From contig NZ_FOFM01000001.1 in the NCBI RefSeq assembly GCF_900110875.1, forward strand, positions 496,001 to 560,000: a stretch of DNA of 64,000 nucleotides, given 5' to 3'. Positions 19,690 to 28,408 of the stretch are shown here, one piece after another. Within the stretch, counting starts at the first letter, position 1; each line of letters begins with the position of its first letter. The notes below the pieces were generated by a model. That model worked only from the letters and a program-made list of their open reading frames with translations. It was not told where the DNA came from and ran no database searches. Origin of the DNA: Pseudovibrio axinellae (GTDB taxonomy: Bacteria > Pseudomonadota > Alphaproteobacteria > Rhizobiales > Stappiaceae). Both the position numbers and the translations under genes were made by a program.

Positions 19690-20055
19690 ATGCGCCGTTT
19701 TGCTTTTTGCATTGTGATTGCTGTCTTTCTTGCGACGACGGCGTCTGCTCAGGTCAACAACAAGCTCTATCCCTTTAACTACCTTTTGCCGAATGACCTA
19801 CGTTCCGCACCACGCATTTACGGCTCTCAATATGATTGCCGAATACGTGTGAAAGAGGATGGTGCAGAAAATGTCTATCAGGCATTCGTCAGTGGGTACT
19901 TCAGCGATCCCAGCCGTAACATTTCGAGCGTTGCTTGCTTCAAAACACTAAAAATGTGCGAAGCCTACCTGAATTTCATGAGGGGGTACCTGCAGCTAAC
20001 GCGCAGCGCCAGCTGCCAACACGGTTACTACAAAGGATTATTTGGCTCCTTTTAA
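19690..20055 (+). CDS. Exported small cysteine-containing protein (first of tandem pair)
   Basis: A 121-residue secreted protein: signal peptide of about 20 residues ending ATTASA, then a roughly 100-residue mature domain. The start ATG at 19690 has an excellent AAGGAGGGG site; a longer in-frame start at 19603 has none. It shares a clear pattern with the next gene: G-x-Q-Y/F-D-C, G-A-x-N-x-Q-A, N-x-S-x-x-A-C-F-x-T, C-E-A-x-L-x-x-M-x-G, S-x-C-Q-x-G-Y-x-K and a final F-G-S. Four conserved cysteines probably form two disulfides in the periplasm. No named family is recognised; the two genes are a local duplication. Confidence 0.8.
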   Translation: MRRFAFCIVIAVFLATTASAQVNNKLYPFNYLLPNDLRSAPRIYGSQYDCRIRVKEDGAENVYQAFVSGYFSDPSRNISSVACFKTLKMCEAYLNFMRGYLQLTRSASCQHGYYKGLFGSF

Positions 20056-20104
20056 AAAGAAACTCTGAAAGAAGAGGCTAATAAGGCCCGGAAACGTTGA
20101 GTAC

Positions 20105-20488
20105 ATGAAAACACTTGGACCCCTCGCCTGCATTGCGGCGACATCTCTTTTACTTGCAAGTTGCAGCCAGCCCCCCAGCACCAACTATCTGGAGCGACAA
20201 CTCATTCCCCGAACCGGACCAATCATGCCACGCGTCAAAGGCACACAATTTGATTGTTCTATTGCCTCTGCTCAGCATGGAGCGGCAAACCTTTGGCAAG
20301 CGAATGTTGGTGGGCGCGTGTTGAGCGACAACCAACCTTATAATGTTTCAACTGAAGCGTGCTTTACCACGCAAAGCGATTGTGAAGCTTTTCTCTACCT
20401 CATGAATGGCGTGCTTGACCAAATCATTACCTCCCGCTGTCAGATGGGTTATGAAAAGAGCTTCTTCGACAAATTGTTTGGTTCCTAA
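20105..20488 (+). CDS. Small lipoprotein, paralogue of the preceding gene
   Basis: A 127-residue protein with a lipoprotein signal (LLLASC, lipidated Cys at about 20) and a mature domain paralogous to the gene just upstream, with the same spacing of four cysteines and the same terminal FDKLFGS-type end. One copy is therefore lipid-anchored and the other soluble in the periplasm or secreted. The 49-base gap suggests a shared transcript, ended by the hairpin at 20536-20565. Function is unknown. Confidence 0.8.
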   Translation: MKTLGPLACIAATSLLLASCSQPPSTNYLERQLIPRTGPIMPRVKGTQFDCSIASAQHGAANLWQANVGGRVLSDNQPYNVSTEACFTTQSDCEAFLYLMNGVLDQIITSRCQMGYEKSFFDKLFGS

Positions 20489-20535
20489 TTAGGTATGAGA
20501 CCATAAAGCCGGAGAAGGCCTAGCAAGCGACACAA

Positions 20536-20567
20536 AAAAAGGCGGCTTAGAGCCGCCTTAATTTTTA
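20536..20567. terminator. Bidirectional terminator between lipoprotein gene and sodB
   Basis: AAGGCGGC and GCCGCCTT form a perfect eight-base-pair stem around TTAGA, flanked by an A run on one side and T-rich sequence on the other. It serves the convergent genes on both strands. Confidence 0.88.
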
Positions 20568-20582
20568 AGTATGAGACCTAGC

Positions 20583-21182
20583 TTACACAGCTGCAGAATA
20601 TAGCTCTTCAACGTGTTCCCAGTTGATCAGGTTATCAACGAATGCTTCCAGGTACTTTGGACGCGCGTTGCGGTAATCGATGTAGTAGGAGTGCTCCCAT
20701 ACATCACAACCCAGGATTGGTGTTGCACCGTGTACGATCGGGTTTTCACCGTTCGGCGTTTTCATCACAGCCAATTTGCCGTCTTTCACCGCAAGCCATG
20801 CCCAGCCGGAGCCGAATTGGGTCAAACCTGCATTAATGAACTCAGAGCGGAACTTGTCGAAGCCACCAAGGTCTTCATCAATTTTCTTGGCAAGAACGCC
20901 AGGAAGAGACGTACCGCCGCCATTCGGCTTCATCCACTTCCAGAAGTGAAGGTGATTGAGGTGCTGACCAGCATTGTTAAACAGGCCTGGGTTGGTGCCA
21001 TAGCTTTCCTTGACAATCTCTTCAAGGCTCTTGCCTTCAAGACCTGAACCTTCGAGCAACTTGTTGCCGTTCGTTACATAAGCCATATGGTGTTTGTCAT
21101 GGTGAAACTCGAGTGTTTCAGCAGACATATAAGGAGCCAAAGCATCGTATGCGTATGGCAGATCTTCAAGAGCAAAAGACAT
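20583..21182 (-). CDS. sodB: Superoxide dismutase [Fe]
   Basis: Converts superoxide to oxygen and peroxide in the cytoplasm. The 199-residue protein has normal SodB length and all metal ligands: His27 in EFHHDKHH, His in QHLNHLHFW, and Asp and His in DVWEHSYYIDYRNARPKY. The Gln in NNAGQHLNH is at the position that marks iron-type enzymes. The start ATG has GGAGG at good spacing, which excludes the longer frame beginning at 21290. It is monocistronic, with a terminator behind it. Iron use is inferred from the Gln position; cambialistic activity is possible. Confidence 0.95.
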   Translation of the reverse strand: MSFALEDLPYAYDALAPYMSAETLEFHHDKHHMAYVTNGNKLLEGSGLEGKSLEEIVKESYGTNPGLFNNAGQHLNHLHFWKWMKPNGGGTSLPGVLAKKIDEDLGGFDKFRSEFINAGLTQFGSGWAWLAVKDGKLAVMKTPNGENPIVHGATPILGCDVWEHSYYIDYRNARPKYLEAFVDNLINWEHVEELYSAAV

Positions 21183-21417
21183 GGGATACCTCCACAGGAA
21201 AGGAATTTTTAGGAGCAACTCCGTTCGGCCTTGTGACCGAAAAGCGCTCCCCTCATAGTACAAATTAATGGTGTTTTTCCGTATGAGCAACGGGGGAAGA
21301 GCATAATTTACAAATATTTTTCTTGTTTTTTTTCGTTTTGAGCTTCTAAGTATAATGAAACAGAAGCCTTAAGGCGGCCTAACAGGCTGTTTCTTAAGGG
21401 GACTAAGGAATCAAACT

Positions 21418-22641
21418 GTGACAAACACCTCCACAGAACGGCGCAGATCAGCCACCACTCCTCCCCAAGCTAGAGAATCCTTACGTACAGCAGTTGGTGG
21501 TTGTCTTGCTATGGCAGCTGTTATGGGTATTGGACGATTTGTCTATACACCCGTTCTTCCCTTTATGTTGCAGGATGGCTCTCTCAATGAGGTGAACGCT
21601 GGAATCGTTGCGTCGTCAAACTACCTTGGTTACTTGGTTGGTGCCTTGCTGGCCGCACGAGCCCCGTTGCCCGGCGGTCCCTACAAAATTTTGATGATCG
21701 TTTTATTCTCCAGCTCATTGACCACGTTTGTCATGTCGCTCACACTCGGCGTCTACTGGTTCGTGGCTATTCGTTTTCTTGCAGGTTTAGCAAGTGCCTA
21801 TGCCTTTGTGCTTGTTGCAAATATTGTAATGCAAAGACTGGCGGAATTGAGAAGCCTCCGATTGTTCCCGATACACTTTACCGGCGTCGGGATCGGCATT
21901 GCGGGCTCCTCGGTGATGATTGAGTGGCTCGGCACGCGTTTGGTTAGTTCAGCGGAACTTTGGCTCGCGAGTGGGATCCTTAGCTTGTTGCTTTCACTGT
22001 GTGTCCCCTTCCTCCTTCCACCAAAGAAGGAAGCGCCGCTAGAAACTAAGCAATCCGAACAAACAGCCTCGCCCTCTTCTGCCCCAAGCGCCTCTTTGAA
22101 TAAAAGTGCAATTAGACTGATTTTTGCCTATGGCTGCTTCGGGTTTGGTTATGTCATCACCACTACATTCATTGGGGCCATGGCAAGCTTGACACCAGAA
22201 TTAGCTCCAATGAAATCCCTGGGCTGGTTGCTGGTTGGTTTGGCTGTCATCCCTTCTGTCTTCCTTTGGGAAAACCTTGCTATCCGTATCGGTTATGGTC
22301 GTGCAATTGCTCTGGCCTGTACCATAGAGGCCATTGGCGTGGCGCTCAGCGTGCTAATGCCGACTATCACCGGATTATCCATTGCGGCAATTCTTCTAGG
22401 TGGAACATTTGTAGGAATTACCTCCATCGGGCTGATTGAGGCCAGACGAATAGCAAGCTCTGACCCTCGCCAGATTGTCGGCTTGATGACCGCTGCGTTC
22501 GGAGTTGGACAAGTGATTGGCCCAAGCTTTGCTGGCTACCTCTACGAGCTCAAGGGAGACTTCCTACTCGCTTCGCTTGTTGCCGCTGGCGCTCTCATCC
22601 TCGCAGCGCTGCTCACGCTAAGGCGTTTCAGCCCACATTAA
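21418..22641 (+). CDS. YbfB/YjiJ family MFS transporter
   Basis: A 407-residue inner-membrane carrier with 12 helices in two bundles, split by a polar loop at about 205-228. The first helix region GGCLAMAAVMGIGRFVYTPVLPFML matches the YbfB/YjiJ (MFS_4) family, as do the NYLGYLVGALLAA segment and the C-terminal GVGQVIGPSFAGYL motif. Substrates of this family are poorly defined. The start is a GTG with AAGGAA upstream. It is flanked by sodB (divergent) and ilvE (convergent). Confidence 0.85.
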   Translation: MTNTSTERRRSATTPPQARESLRTAVGGCLAMAAVMGIGRFVYTPVLPFMLQDGSLNEVNAGIVASSNYLGYLVGALLAARAPLPGGPYKILMIVLFSSSLTTFVMSLTLGVYWFVAIRFLAGLASAYAFVLVANIVMQRLAELRSLRLFPIHFTGVGIGIAGSSVMIEWLGTRLVSSAELWLASGILSLLLSLCVPFLLPPKKEAPLETKQSEQTASPSSAPSASLNKSAIRLIFAYGCFGFGYVITTTFIGAMASLTPELAPMKSLGWLLVGLAVIPSVFLWENLAIRIGYGRAIALACTIEAIGVALSVLMPTITGLSIAAILLGGTFVGITSIGLIEARRIASSDPRQIVGLMTAAFGVGQVIGPSFAGYLYELKGDFLLASLVAAGALILAALLTLRRFSPH

Positions 22642-22657
22642 GTGAATGCCAACGCAA

Positions 22658-22682
22658 TATGGGGAGGTCATGCCTCCCCATA
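22658..22682. terminator. Terminator hairpin between MFS gene and ilvE
   Basis: TATGGGGAGG and CCTCCCCATA form a perfect ten-base-pair stem around a five-base loop. It lies between convergent stops and can act on both strands, although the T run is weak. Confidence 0.75.
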
Positions 22683-22703
22683 AATCTCAAAATTTCAGCC
22701 TAT

Positions 22704-23573
22704 TTAAGCAGGAACTTTTGCGTGTGCAAATGTCCAATAAAGTTCCTTAGCTTTTGCTGCCACAGGGCCAAGTCCTAGATCGCGACCATCCAGTTTATGG
22801 ACAGGTACAACCTTGCCATAATTGCCTGTAGAGAAGATTTCATCAGCTTCTAGAAAATCCTGATAAGTGAGCGTGGTTTCATGAACATTGTAACCTGCCC
22901 CGCTTAGCAGCTTAATAATGCGTTGGCGGGTAATACCGTTCAGGAAGGTTCCATTCCAAAATGGGGTGAGAACCTCACCTTCCTTCACCATGAAAATGTT
23001 AGCCGAGGTCAGCTCGGCGACATTACCAAGCGCATCAAGCATGATTGCGTTGTCAAAGCCACGGGTCTTTGCCTCACGCGACGCACGTGCACTGTTTGGA
23101 TACAAGCACCCTGCTTTTGCGTTCACAGGCATTGTTTCCAATGTTGGACGGCGGAATGGAGACAATGTCAGGCTGTTTGATGCATCTTTTGGCGGCATCG
23201 CTGCTTCAAACAGGCACAAACAGAAGCGGGTTGATTCAGGGTCCCCATCGATAATGCCTGGCCCGTCATTTTCTGACCAATACATAGGGCGGATGTAAAC
23301 AGCTTCGTCAGCTTCAAACTTCTTCATACCCTCAACAGCCAACTCAACCATTTCTTCAAAACGCATAGTCGGCTTCATGCCAAGGTTGATAGCGGATCTG
23401 TTCAATCGCGCGCAGTGCAAATCAATATCAGGCATCACGCCTTCAAATCCACGGGCGCCGTCAAATACGTTTGAACCCAACCAAAATGAATGTGTACGAG
23501 GACCGATCAGTGGCGGATTCCCCTCATACCATTTGCCTTCAACCCAAGTACGAGTCTTCGACATTTCGGCCAT
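22704..23573 (-). CDS. ilvE: Branched-chain amino acid aminotransferase
   Basis: A PLP fold-type IV enzyme of 289 residues that interconverts leucine, isoleucine and valine with their 2-oxo acids. Visible features are HSFWLGSNVFDGARGFEG near the N-terminus, the paired IRPMYW strand, the PLP lysine in NAKAGCLYPNSA, the GNVAELTSANIF loop, and GITRQRII for phosphate binding. The start is set by AAGGAGAG upstream of two close ATGs (23579 and 23573); spacing favours the second. It stands alone. Related branched-chain/D-amino acid transaminases cannot be excluded, but the motifs fit IlvE. Confidence 0.88.
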   Translation of the reverse strand: MAEMSKTRTWVEGKWYEGNPPLIGPRTHSFWLGSNVFDGARGFEGVMPDIDLHCARLNRSAINLGMKPTMRFEEMVELAVEGMKKFEADEAVYIRPMYWSENDGPGIIDGDPESTRFCLCLFEAAMPPKDASNSLTLSPFRRPTLETMPVNAKAGCLYPNSARASREAKTRGFDNAIMLDALGNVAELTSANIFMVKEGEVLTPFWNGTFLNGITRQRIIKLLSGAGYNVHETTLTYQDFLEADEIFSTGNYGKVVPVHKLDGRDLGLGPVAAKAKELYWTFAHAKVPA

Positions 23574-24137
23574 AATCATTCTCTCCTTAAAACGCGGAGT
23601 GCAAACCAAACAGGCACAACCCCAATATCTTTTTTTAGTCGACCTGAGAATTCCAATGGGGTCAACAGTGCTCACGAAAAAGAAGGCAATGCATCAAGGC
23701 GCCACCCGCATGTCCAAGACGGAGATGTTTGCACTTATATCCTACAGGAAAATAAGGAGTAATACGCAACTAAATGTCGCAGCAGACACATGTGAGATGA
23801 GATAACGCAATTACATTGCGCTTCACGACTTCCTTAAAATAGCGACCTTGATGCCTCTTCATTATTCTTTTGCACAGTTTTAATGCAAAATCGCTTCGAT
23901 GACTTTTGAGATTGCCGCAATCTTCCAGCAAACAAACTAAAGAAACTGACGCAGTTTCATGTGTATGCATCCAAAACTGATGCGAATTATTGATTTCTGG
24001 GAGTATTTGTTAATTTTCTGCGTCCAAAAGGAGGAAAACACGTATTTCCCATACCTTGACGAATACCTATCGCAACGTTTTCTTAGGGCATTGGAATTTG
24101 CCAATCTTGATGCTAGGTGCGCAGCCGGAGAGTAGAG
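23574..24137. other. Gene-free stretch of about 560 bases
   Basis: Sits between divergent ilvE and the haloacid dehalogenase gene and should contain both promoters. Short frames on either strand lack ribosome-binding sites and family resemblance. No repeats or RNA genes seen. Confidence 0.5.
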
Positions 24138-24800
24138 ATGAGCCACTCACTTTATGTTTTTGATGCCTATGGGACCCTGTTTGACGTGCATGCTGCCGCC
24201 AGAAAACACATGGGTGCAGTTGGCCCTGAAGGTAAAAAGCTGTCAAAGATCTGGCGTGAAAAACAGCTTGAGTACTCTTGGGTCCGCGCGCTGATGGGGC
24301 AATACGTCGATTTTTGGGAACTTACCATACAAGCGCTAGATACAGCTTTTGCGCTGGTACCCGAAGCCAACCGGGATGCACGTGATGAGCTGCTGGCCAC
24401 TTACTGGGAGCTGGATTGCTATCCCGAAGTTCCACAACTCTTGAAAGCGTTGCGAGAGCGCGGGTCAAAGCTCGCAATTCTATCCAATGCTCCATTAAAG
24501 ATGATGGAGGGTGCTCTCAAGAATGCTGGCATTACAGAGTGTTTTGACGAGGTCTTCTCAGTTGATCCAGTCAAAAATTACAAGCCGCATCCAGAGGTTT
24601 ATGACTTGGTGACGACCCATTTTCGCCTGTACCCTAAAGCTGTGTCTTTTCAATCCAGTAACCGCTGGGACATCGCAGGAGCGACGAAGTTCGGCATGCG
24701 GACGGTCTGGATCAACAGAACGCAAATGCCGGATGAGTACGCAGACCTTTCGCCCTCCGCAGTCTTAAAGGATTTGAGCGGCCTGCCAGCATTGGGATAA
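24138..24800 (+). CDS. (S)-2-haloacid dehalogenase, type II (HAD superfamily)
   Basis: HAD-fold hydrolase of 220 residues matching L-2-haloacid dehalogenases, which replace the halogen of 2-haloalkanoic acids with hydroxyl. All expected residues are present: nucleophile Asp9 in VFDAYGTLFDV with Thr13, an Arg in SWVRALMG, the LSNAP loop, Lys in NYKPHPEVY, and QSSNRWDIAGA holding the last acidic residue. The ATG at 24138 has GGAG upstream; an earlier in-frame ATG at 24117 does not. Marine bacteria meet halogenated acids from algae, so the activity is plausible, but a housekeeping role is not ruled out. Confidence 0.87.
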   Translation: MSHSLYVFDAYGTLFDVHAAARKHMGAVGPEGKKLSKIWREKQLEYSWVRALMGQYVDFWELTIQALDTAFALVPEANRDARDELLATYWELDCYPEVPQLLKALRERGSKLAILSNAPLKMMEGALKNAGITECFDEVFSVDPVKNYKPHPEVYDLVTTHFRLYPKAVSFQSSNRWDIAGATKFGMRTVWINRTQMPDEYADLSPSAVLKDLSGLPALG

Positions 24801-25004
24801 CGTTTCCGCTCAATCTGCTGAATGCTATGTACGTAATTGTCATAGTTGGTGTTTTCTGTGACCATGTGAGCACAAACTCAAAAAACTTGCCGATTGAACT
24901 CGCTGTTGCAATTCTTAGGTTTCAAATTCAGGTATATTACATACCAGAAATCGTTTTTAACACAGAAGCAATCGGCATTTATTGAGTTTATGTATCAAGG
25001 TTTT

Positions 25005-25895
25005 ATGAGTGGGAGCTCCAGCAAAAGGGCAGTCAGCTTAGCAGCCCTAGGTTTAGGCGCTGCGTGCTTTGGTAGCATCCCCTTGTTTGCCAAGCTCGGC
25101 TTTGCATCAGGTATTTCTCCTGGTGCAGCCGTTATTCTGCGTTATATTTTACCAGCGCTCTTGCTAGCGCCCTACCTGCCCCAAGCGCTTAGATCTGGCC
25201 CCAATAGCTGGCGATATATGTTGTTTGGCATGATTTTGGGCTTTGGTGCATGGAGTTATTTCTATGCGCTAAATGCGCTGCCAATCTATGTTGCAAGTAG
25301 TTTGTTTTTTTCCTATCCAGCGCTTCTTGTGCTCTTTAAAACACTGGCAGGAATAAAGTTATCTAGCCGAGACAAGTTGATACTTGTCTTAGTGGCGAGC
25401 GCTTTGGTGATGATCATCGCAACTACCCCACTGCCACAGCTTGATCTGACAGCAGTTTTCATCGGGCTGATTGGTCCGTTATGTTACGGTGGTTTGCAAT
25501 TGGTTACGAGGAAAACCCCAAGTTACCTGCCTTCACTGGCTATCGCTGCCTGTATTTTCTCAGGTGCGATCATATCTGCACTCCCATTTGCACTGGCCGA
25601 ATCGCAGTTTTGGCAGGGAGTGAACACTGCACCTATAGCACTTCCAGTTCTCGGCTTAGCCTTGCTTGCCGGACTACTGCCCCAACTGTTGCTTGCCTAT
25701 GGCAGCTCGGACCAATCAGGCAGAAAGACAGCGTACACCACCGGATCCATCGAGTTTGGGCTTGCATTGTTTACCGGGTTCTGGGTTTTCTCAGAGCCTT
25801 TGGGGGTAGGTCAAGCAATTGGTTTTCTCAGCCTTTTAGCCGCTCTGTACTTGACGAATGAACCCTCACGTTTGCCCAGGTATTTGCAGGACTAG
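25005..25895 (+). CDS. EamA/DMT superfamily transporter
   Basis: A ten-helix drug/metabolite-type carrier of about 296 residues with two EamA halves. The first helix ALGLGAACFGSIPLFAKLGF, then GAAVILRYILPALLLAP, and the second half starting VFIGLIGPLCYGGLQLVTRK are typical. Substrate cannot be told. Start choice is uncertain: an ATG at 25005 has AAGG close upstream, an ATG at 24990 and a TTG at 24894 are also in frame. It shares orientation with the dehalogenase but is 200 bases away. Confidence 0.8.
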   Translation: MSGSSSKRAVSLAALGLGAACFGSIPLFAKLGFASGISPGAAVILRYILPALLLAPYLPQALRSGPNSWRYMLFGMILGFGAWSYFYALNALPIYVASSLFFSYPALLVLFKTLAGIKLSSRDKLILVLVASALVMIIATTPLPQLDLTAVFIGLIGPLCYGGLQLVTRKTPSYLPSLAIAACIFSGAIISALPFALAESQFWQGVNTAPIALPVLGLALLAGLLPQLLLAYGSSDQSGRKTAYTTGSIEFGLALFTGFWVFSEPLGVGQAIGFLSLLAALYLTNEPSRLPRYLQD

Positions 25896-25930
25896 TTGCT
25901 TATGAACAAGCCCTGCTGACACTGCAGTTT

Positions 25931-26512
25931 TTAGGTTTCTGCGCGCGTAATCCATTTATGACCAATTGGAGCGCGATAGCTTTCAATCTGATCAAGAAGC
26001 AGCCCTGGATTGTCGTCAACCAAAAGCATATCGCGTAGTTCTTTCTTCATAAATTCTTCATCTACCACGAAGTCCAAAAACGCTAGCATTCGACCATAAA
26101 ACCCATTTGCATTGTACAAGCCGCAAGGCTTATTGTGGTAGCCCAGCTGCCCCCAAGTCCACACTTCAAAGAGCTCTTCCAAAGTACCGATACCACCGGG
26201 TAACGCTACAAACGCGTCAGACAGATCCGCCATCATGGCTTTACGTTCATGCATGGAACCAACGATGTGAAGGTCTGTGAGTGACCTATGCGCTAACTCT
26301 TTGGCAGCAAGGGCCTCTGGAAGAACGCCAATGACCTCACCGCCTGCTTCTAGCGCAGCGTTGGCAACAACTCCCATCAAACCAACTTCAGCACCACCAT
26401 ACACGAGACGATTGCCACGCTTGGCAATCTCGGTGCCTAGCAGACGAGCCGCAACTTCATATTCCGGGCGCTTCCCGATAGATGATCCGCAAAATACGCA
26501 GATTGACGCCAT
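25931..26512 (-). CDS. LOG family protein (TIGR00730)
   Basis: A 193-residue Rossmann-fold protein of the LOG family, whose characterised members release free base from nucleoside 5'-monophosphates (cytokinin activation, or AMP/nucleotide nucleosidase activity). It shows CVFCGSSIGKRPEY at the N-terminus, LVYGGAEVGLMGVVA, MHERKAMM and the catalytic PGGIGTLEE motif. Length is normal. The ATG has GGAG at suitable spacing. It is convergent with the EamA gene. In bacteria the role is often unclear; nucleotide salvage is the cautious reading. Confidence 0.9.
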   Translation of the reverse strand: MASICVFCGSSIGKRPEYEVAARLLGTEIAKRGNRLVYGGAEVGLMGVVANAALEAGGEVIGVLPEALAAKELAHRSLTDLHIVGSMHERKAMMADLSDAFVALPGGIGTLEELFEVWTWGQLGYHNKPCGLYNANGFYGRMLAFLDFVVDEEFMKKELRDMLLVDDNPGLLLDQIESYRAPIGHKWITRAET

Positions 26513-26554
26513 TTAAACTCTCCAATTGGCTGGTCTCACATGGACTTGAATCAG

Positions 26555-26606
26555 ATATCTATCACCCTAAATAATCTAAACCGAGAGTGATTAGGGTGAT
26601 AGATAT
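26555..26606. repeat. Perfect 16-bp inverted repeat with 20-base spacer
   Basis: ATATCTATCACCCTAA at 26555-26570 is repeated in exact reverse complement at 26591-26606. The spacer is not self-complementary. The right arm runs into TTTT, so on the plus strand it could form a terminator-like hairpin, but no plus-strand gene ends here. The right arm also contains the stop codon of the minus-strand remnant frame. The element lies 43 bases upstream of the LOG gene. Confidence 0.85.
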
Positions 26607-26860
26607 TTTTGGCTTAGCGTGGTTGTTCTACTAAAGCGTGCACCCAGAAACAACTTTGGTCGGTACAGGAGTCTTTGGAAATCTGCCTCTGACATATATG
26701 CAGAACCGATCGTCGCCAGCTCGAACCTAGTCAAGGCACTTACCCATTTTCCATTCATGACATAAGTTGAATTTCTTAATGCCGCATCCTGTTGAAATAC
26801 AGCCTCAGGTTTAGCATCTTTAAGATCGTTTAGAATGCTAAGTACTGCGTATATATGATC
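26591..26860 (-). pseudogene. Remnant open frame of about 89 codons without start
   Basis: On the minus strand this stretch reads as 89 uninterrupted sense codons ending at TAA, with protein-like composition: a helical NDLKDAKPEAVFQQ part, then TYVMNGKWVSALTRFELA and YMSEADFQRLLYRPKLFLG. There is no ATG, GTG or TTG near the 5' end; a stop precedes the first codon directly, and the first ATG in frame (26758) would leave only about 55 residues without a ribosome-binding site. Just upstream, another frame reads KVFAKEFEDFDLET before a stop, as if a frameshifted continuation. I read it as a decayed gene of unrecognised family; a chance frame remains possible. Confidence 0.4.
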
Positions 26861-27158
26861 TCAATGGATCATTAGCACTTAAGTCTCCAAGTCAAAATCT
26901 TCGAATTCCTTTGCAAACACTTTTAATGTCGCATTACTGTTTTAATAGCCCAGTTAAACTCTTTTAAGGTAGGTACGCGATACTTTGGAAAGGGAAGATA
27001 CGCAGGAGCCCGAGAGCACCGAGTTTTCTAGGAAACACAGGAGAATTTGCCTGCATATCCGAGTGCTGGCACTCCCAAGATACTTTAAGCGCTTTGTGTT
27101 GCCTCTAACAATTCGCCCGATGATGACTACATCAGATTTAGAGGGATTGGAGATTACG

Positions 27159-27548
27159 ATGCACGTACTTATAGATCGCATTACAGAAAAAACTGGGCTG
27201 GATCCTACAAAAGTGGGGCCAGCTATTGGAATTATGCTCAACTTCATCGCCCAAAATAGTAGCAAGGAAGAGGTAGATGCTTTGCTCGTAGCGTTTCCTG
27301 CAGCAGAGGGTTTTCTTGCCATCGATGAAGCTCGTGAAAACACGGGACTATTCGGTGGCCTTGCCAATAAGATGAATGCCAGCGTTGGGGTACTCGCAGC
27401 ATTGAATGAAATGACTAGTCTTGGACTTTCTGTCGAGGAGATCCAAGAGGTTGCAAAAGAGACTGTGCAATATACACGCGAAAAGGTTGGCCCAGAGATT
27501 ACGAACGAGATCGTCTCCCGCGTGCCGGGACTTGCAGAAATCACTTAG
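27159..27548 (+). CDS. DUF2267/DUF2780-like small helical protein
   Basis: A 129-residue soluble helical protein that begins MHVLIDRITEKTGLDPTKVG, continues with a VDALLVAFPAAEGFLA helix and a GLANKMNASVGVLAALNEMTSLGLS block, and ends in an amphipathic helix with REKVGPEITNEIVSRVPGL. This resembles the DUF2267/DUF2780-type proteins with alternating short helices; the specific family call is tentative and the function unknown. The ATG at 27159 has TTGGAG seven bases upstream, so I reject the 58-codon extension starting at TTG 26985. Confidence 0.65.
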   Translation: MHVLIDRITEKTGLDPTKVGPAIGIMLNFIAQNSSKEEVDALLVAFPAAEGFLAIDEARENTGLFGGLANKMNASVGVLAALNEMTSLGLSVEEIQEVAKETVQYTREKVGPEITNEIVSRVPGLAEIT

Positions 27549-27706
27549 ATAAGAAGTCGACAACTGCGCTAACATAGGCTGATCGCTTTTTTTTAGCGGG
27601 TGTCATCACCTCGCCAAGCAGATCCTCTGGACTGTATCGCTCGCGATGCGAAAAACAGGCACATGCCACTGAGCCTGCTTTTCGATCAATGCAACGTCGT
27701 TTCCGG

Positions 27707-28408
27707 TTAGATCTTAATTTGTCCGTATCGCAGTGCCTCGACGACAGTGTGCGTTTTGTTCGACGCATTCAGCTTTGCACTCGCATTTTGAAGGTGCGCA
27801 TGAACTGTCCTTTGGGAAATTTCCAGAAGCTCTGCAATCTCATGCGCTGTTTTCCCAAGAGCAGTCAACTCCAGAACACGCCGCTCACGTGCTGAAAGGT
27901 CACCTGGTCTTTGATCTGAAATCACGCCCAGCTCAAACAAACGCCTGAAGGCTGCTGAACATACGATTTCTAGGGATGCCATGTCATAGGCCTCAGCGGA
28001 GATCTGATGCCCTGCCCCAACCACCATTGCCTGGAATGGATGAAGAGCATCAACCGGGATCACCATAACCCTCGCGCCTTCGCCAATTGCAGCAAACAAT
28101 TCGGAGTTTCCAGTGTCGGTTCCTGACACGGACCAGACGATCGGGCGGTTACCTGAAAGCCCTAGCATCAGAGCACTATCGCCTGCACTTAATGTCGTTC
28201 GTTCGACGCCGCCATTTCTCTCATCAGGCCAACGGAACCTATGGACCAGACTATCGATCGTCCTGTTTGGCATAGGAAGACCTGTGATCAAAATATGGGA
28301 TGCTCCCAATCGTCTCAGATAGGATTCCACAATATCAAGAACGGGTTTAGCCGCCCGCGCTTCTGAAATCGCTTTGACCTTCGCTTCGATATCTGAAGTA
28401 TCGTTCAT
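27707..28408 (-). CDS. LuxR family transcriptional regulator
   Basis: A 233-residue protein with a LuxR-type C-terminal helix-turn-helix (LSARERRVLELTALGKTAHEIAELLEISQRTVHAHLQNASAKL) and an N-terminal domain of the size of an autoinducer-binding domain (about 10-150). The canonical Trp-Tyr-Asp-Pro pattern of acyl-homoserine-lactone pockets is not evident, so the ligand may differ. No luxI synthase is nearby, so it is a LuxR solo. The ATG at 28408 gives normal family length and has an AGGGCAA site; a frame extending to 28633 is probably not translated. It is convergent with the DUF2267-like gene. Confidence 0.85.
   Translation of the reverse strand: MNDTSDIEAKVKAISEARAAKPVLDIVESYLRRLGASHILITGLPMPNRTIDSLVHRFRWPDERNGGVERTTLSAGDSALMLGLSGNRPIVWSVSGTDTGNSELFAAIGEGARVMVIPVDALHPFQAMVVGAGHQISAEAYDMASLEIVCSAAFRRLFELGVISDQRPGDLSARERRVLELTALGKTAHEIAELLEISQRTVHAHLQNASAKLNASNKTHTVVEALRYGQIKI

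Noticed and set aside
26954-27544. Minus-strand frame of 196 codons opposite the DUF2267-like gene
   Set aside because: Serine-rich antisense composition and no start signal; the plus-strand gene has a clear ribosome-binding site.
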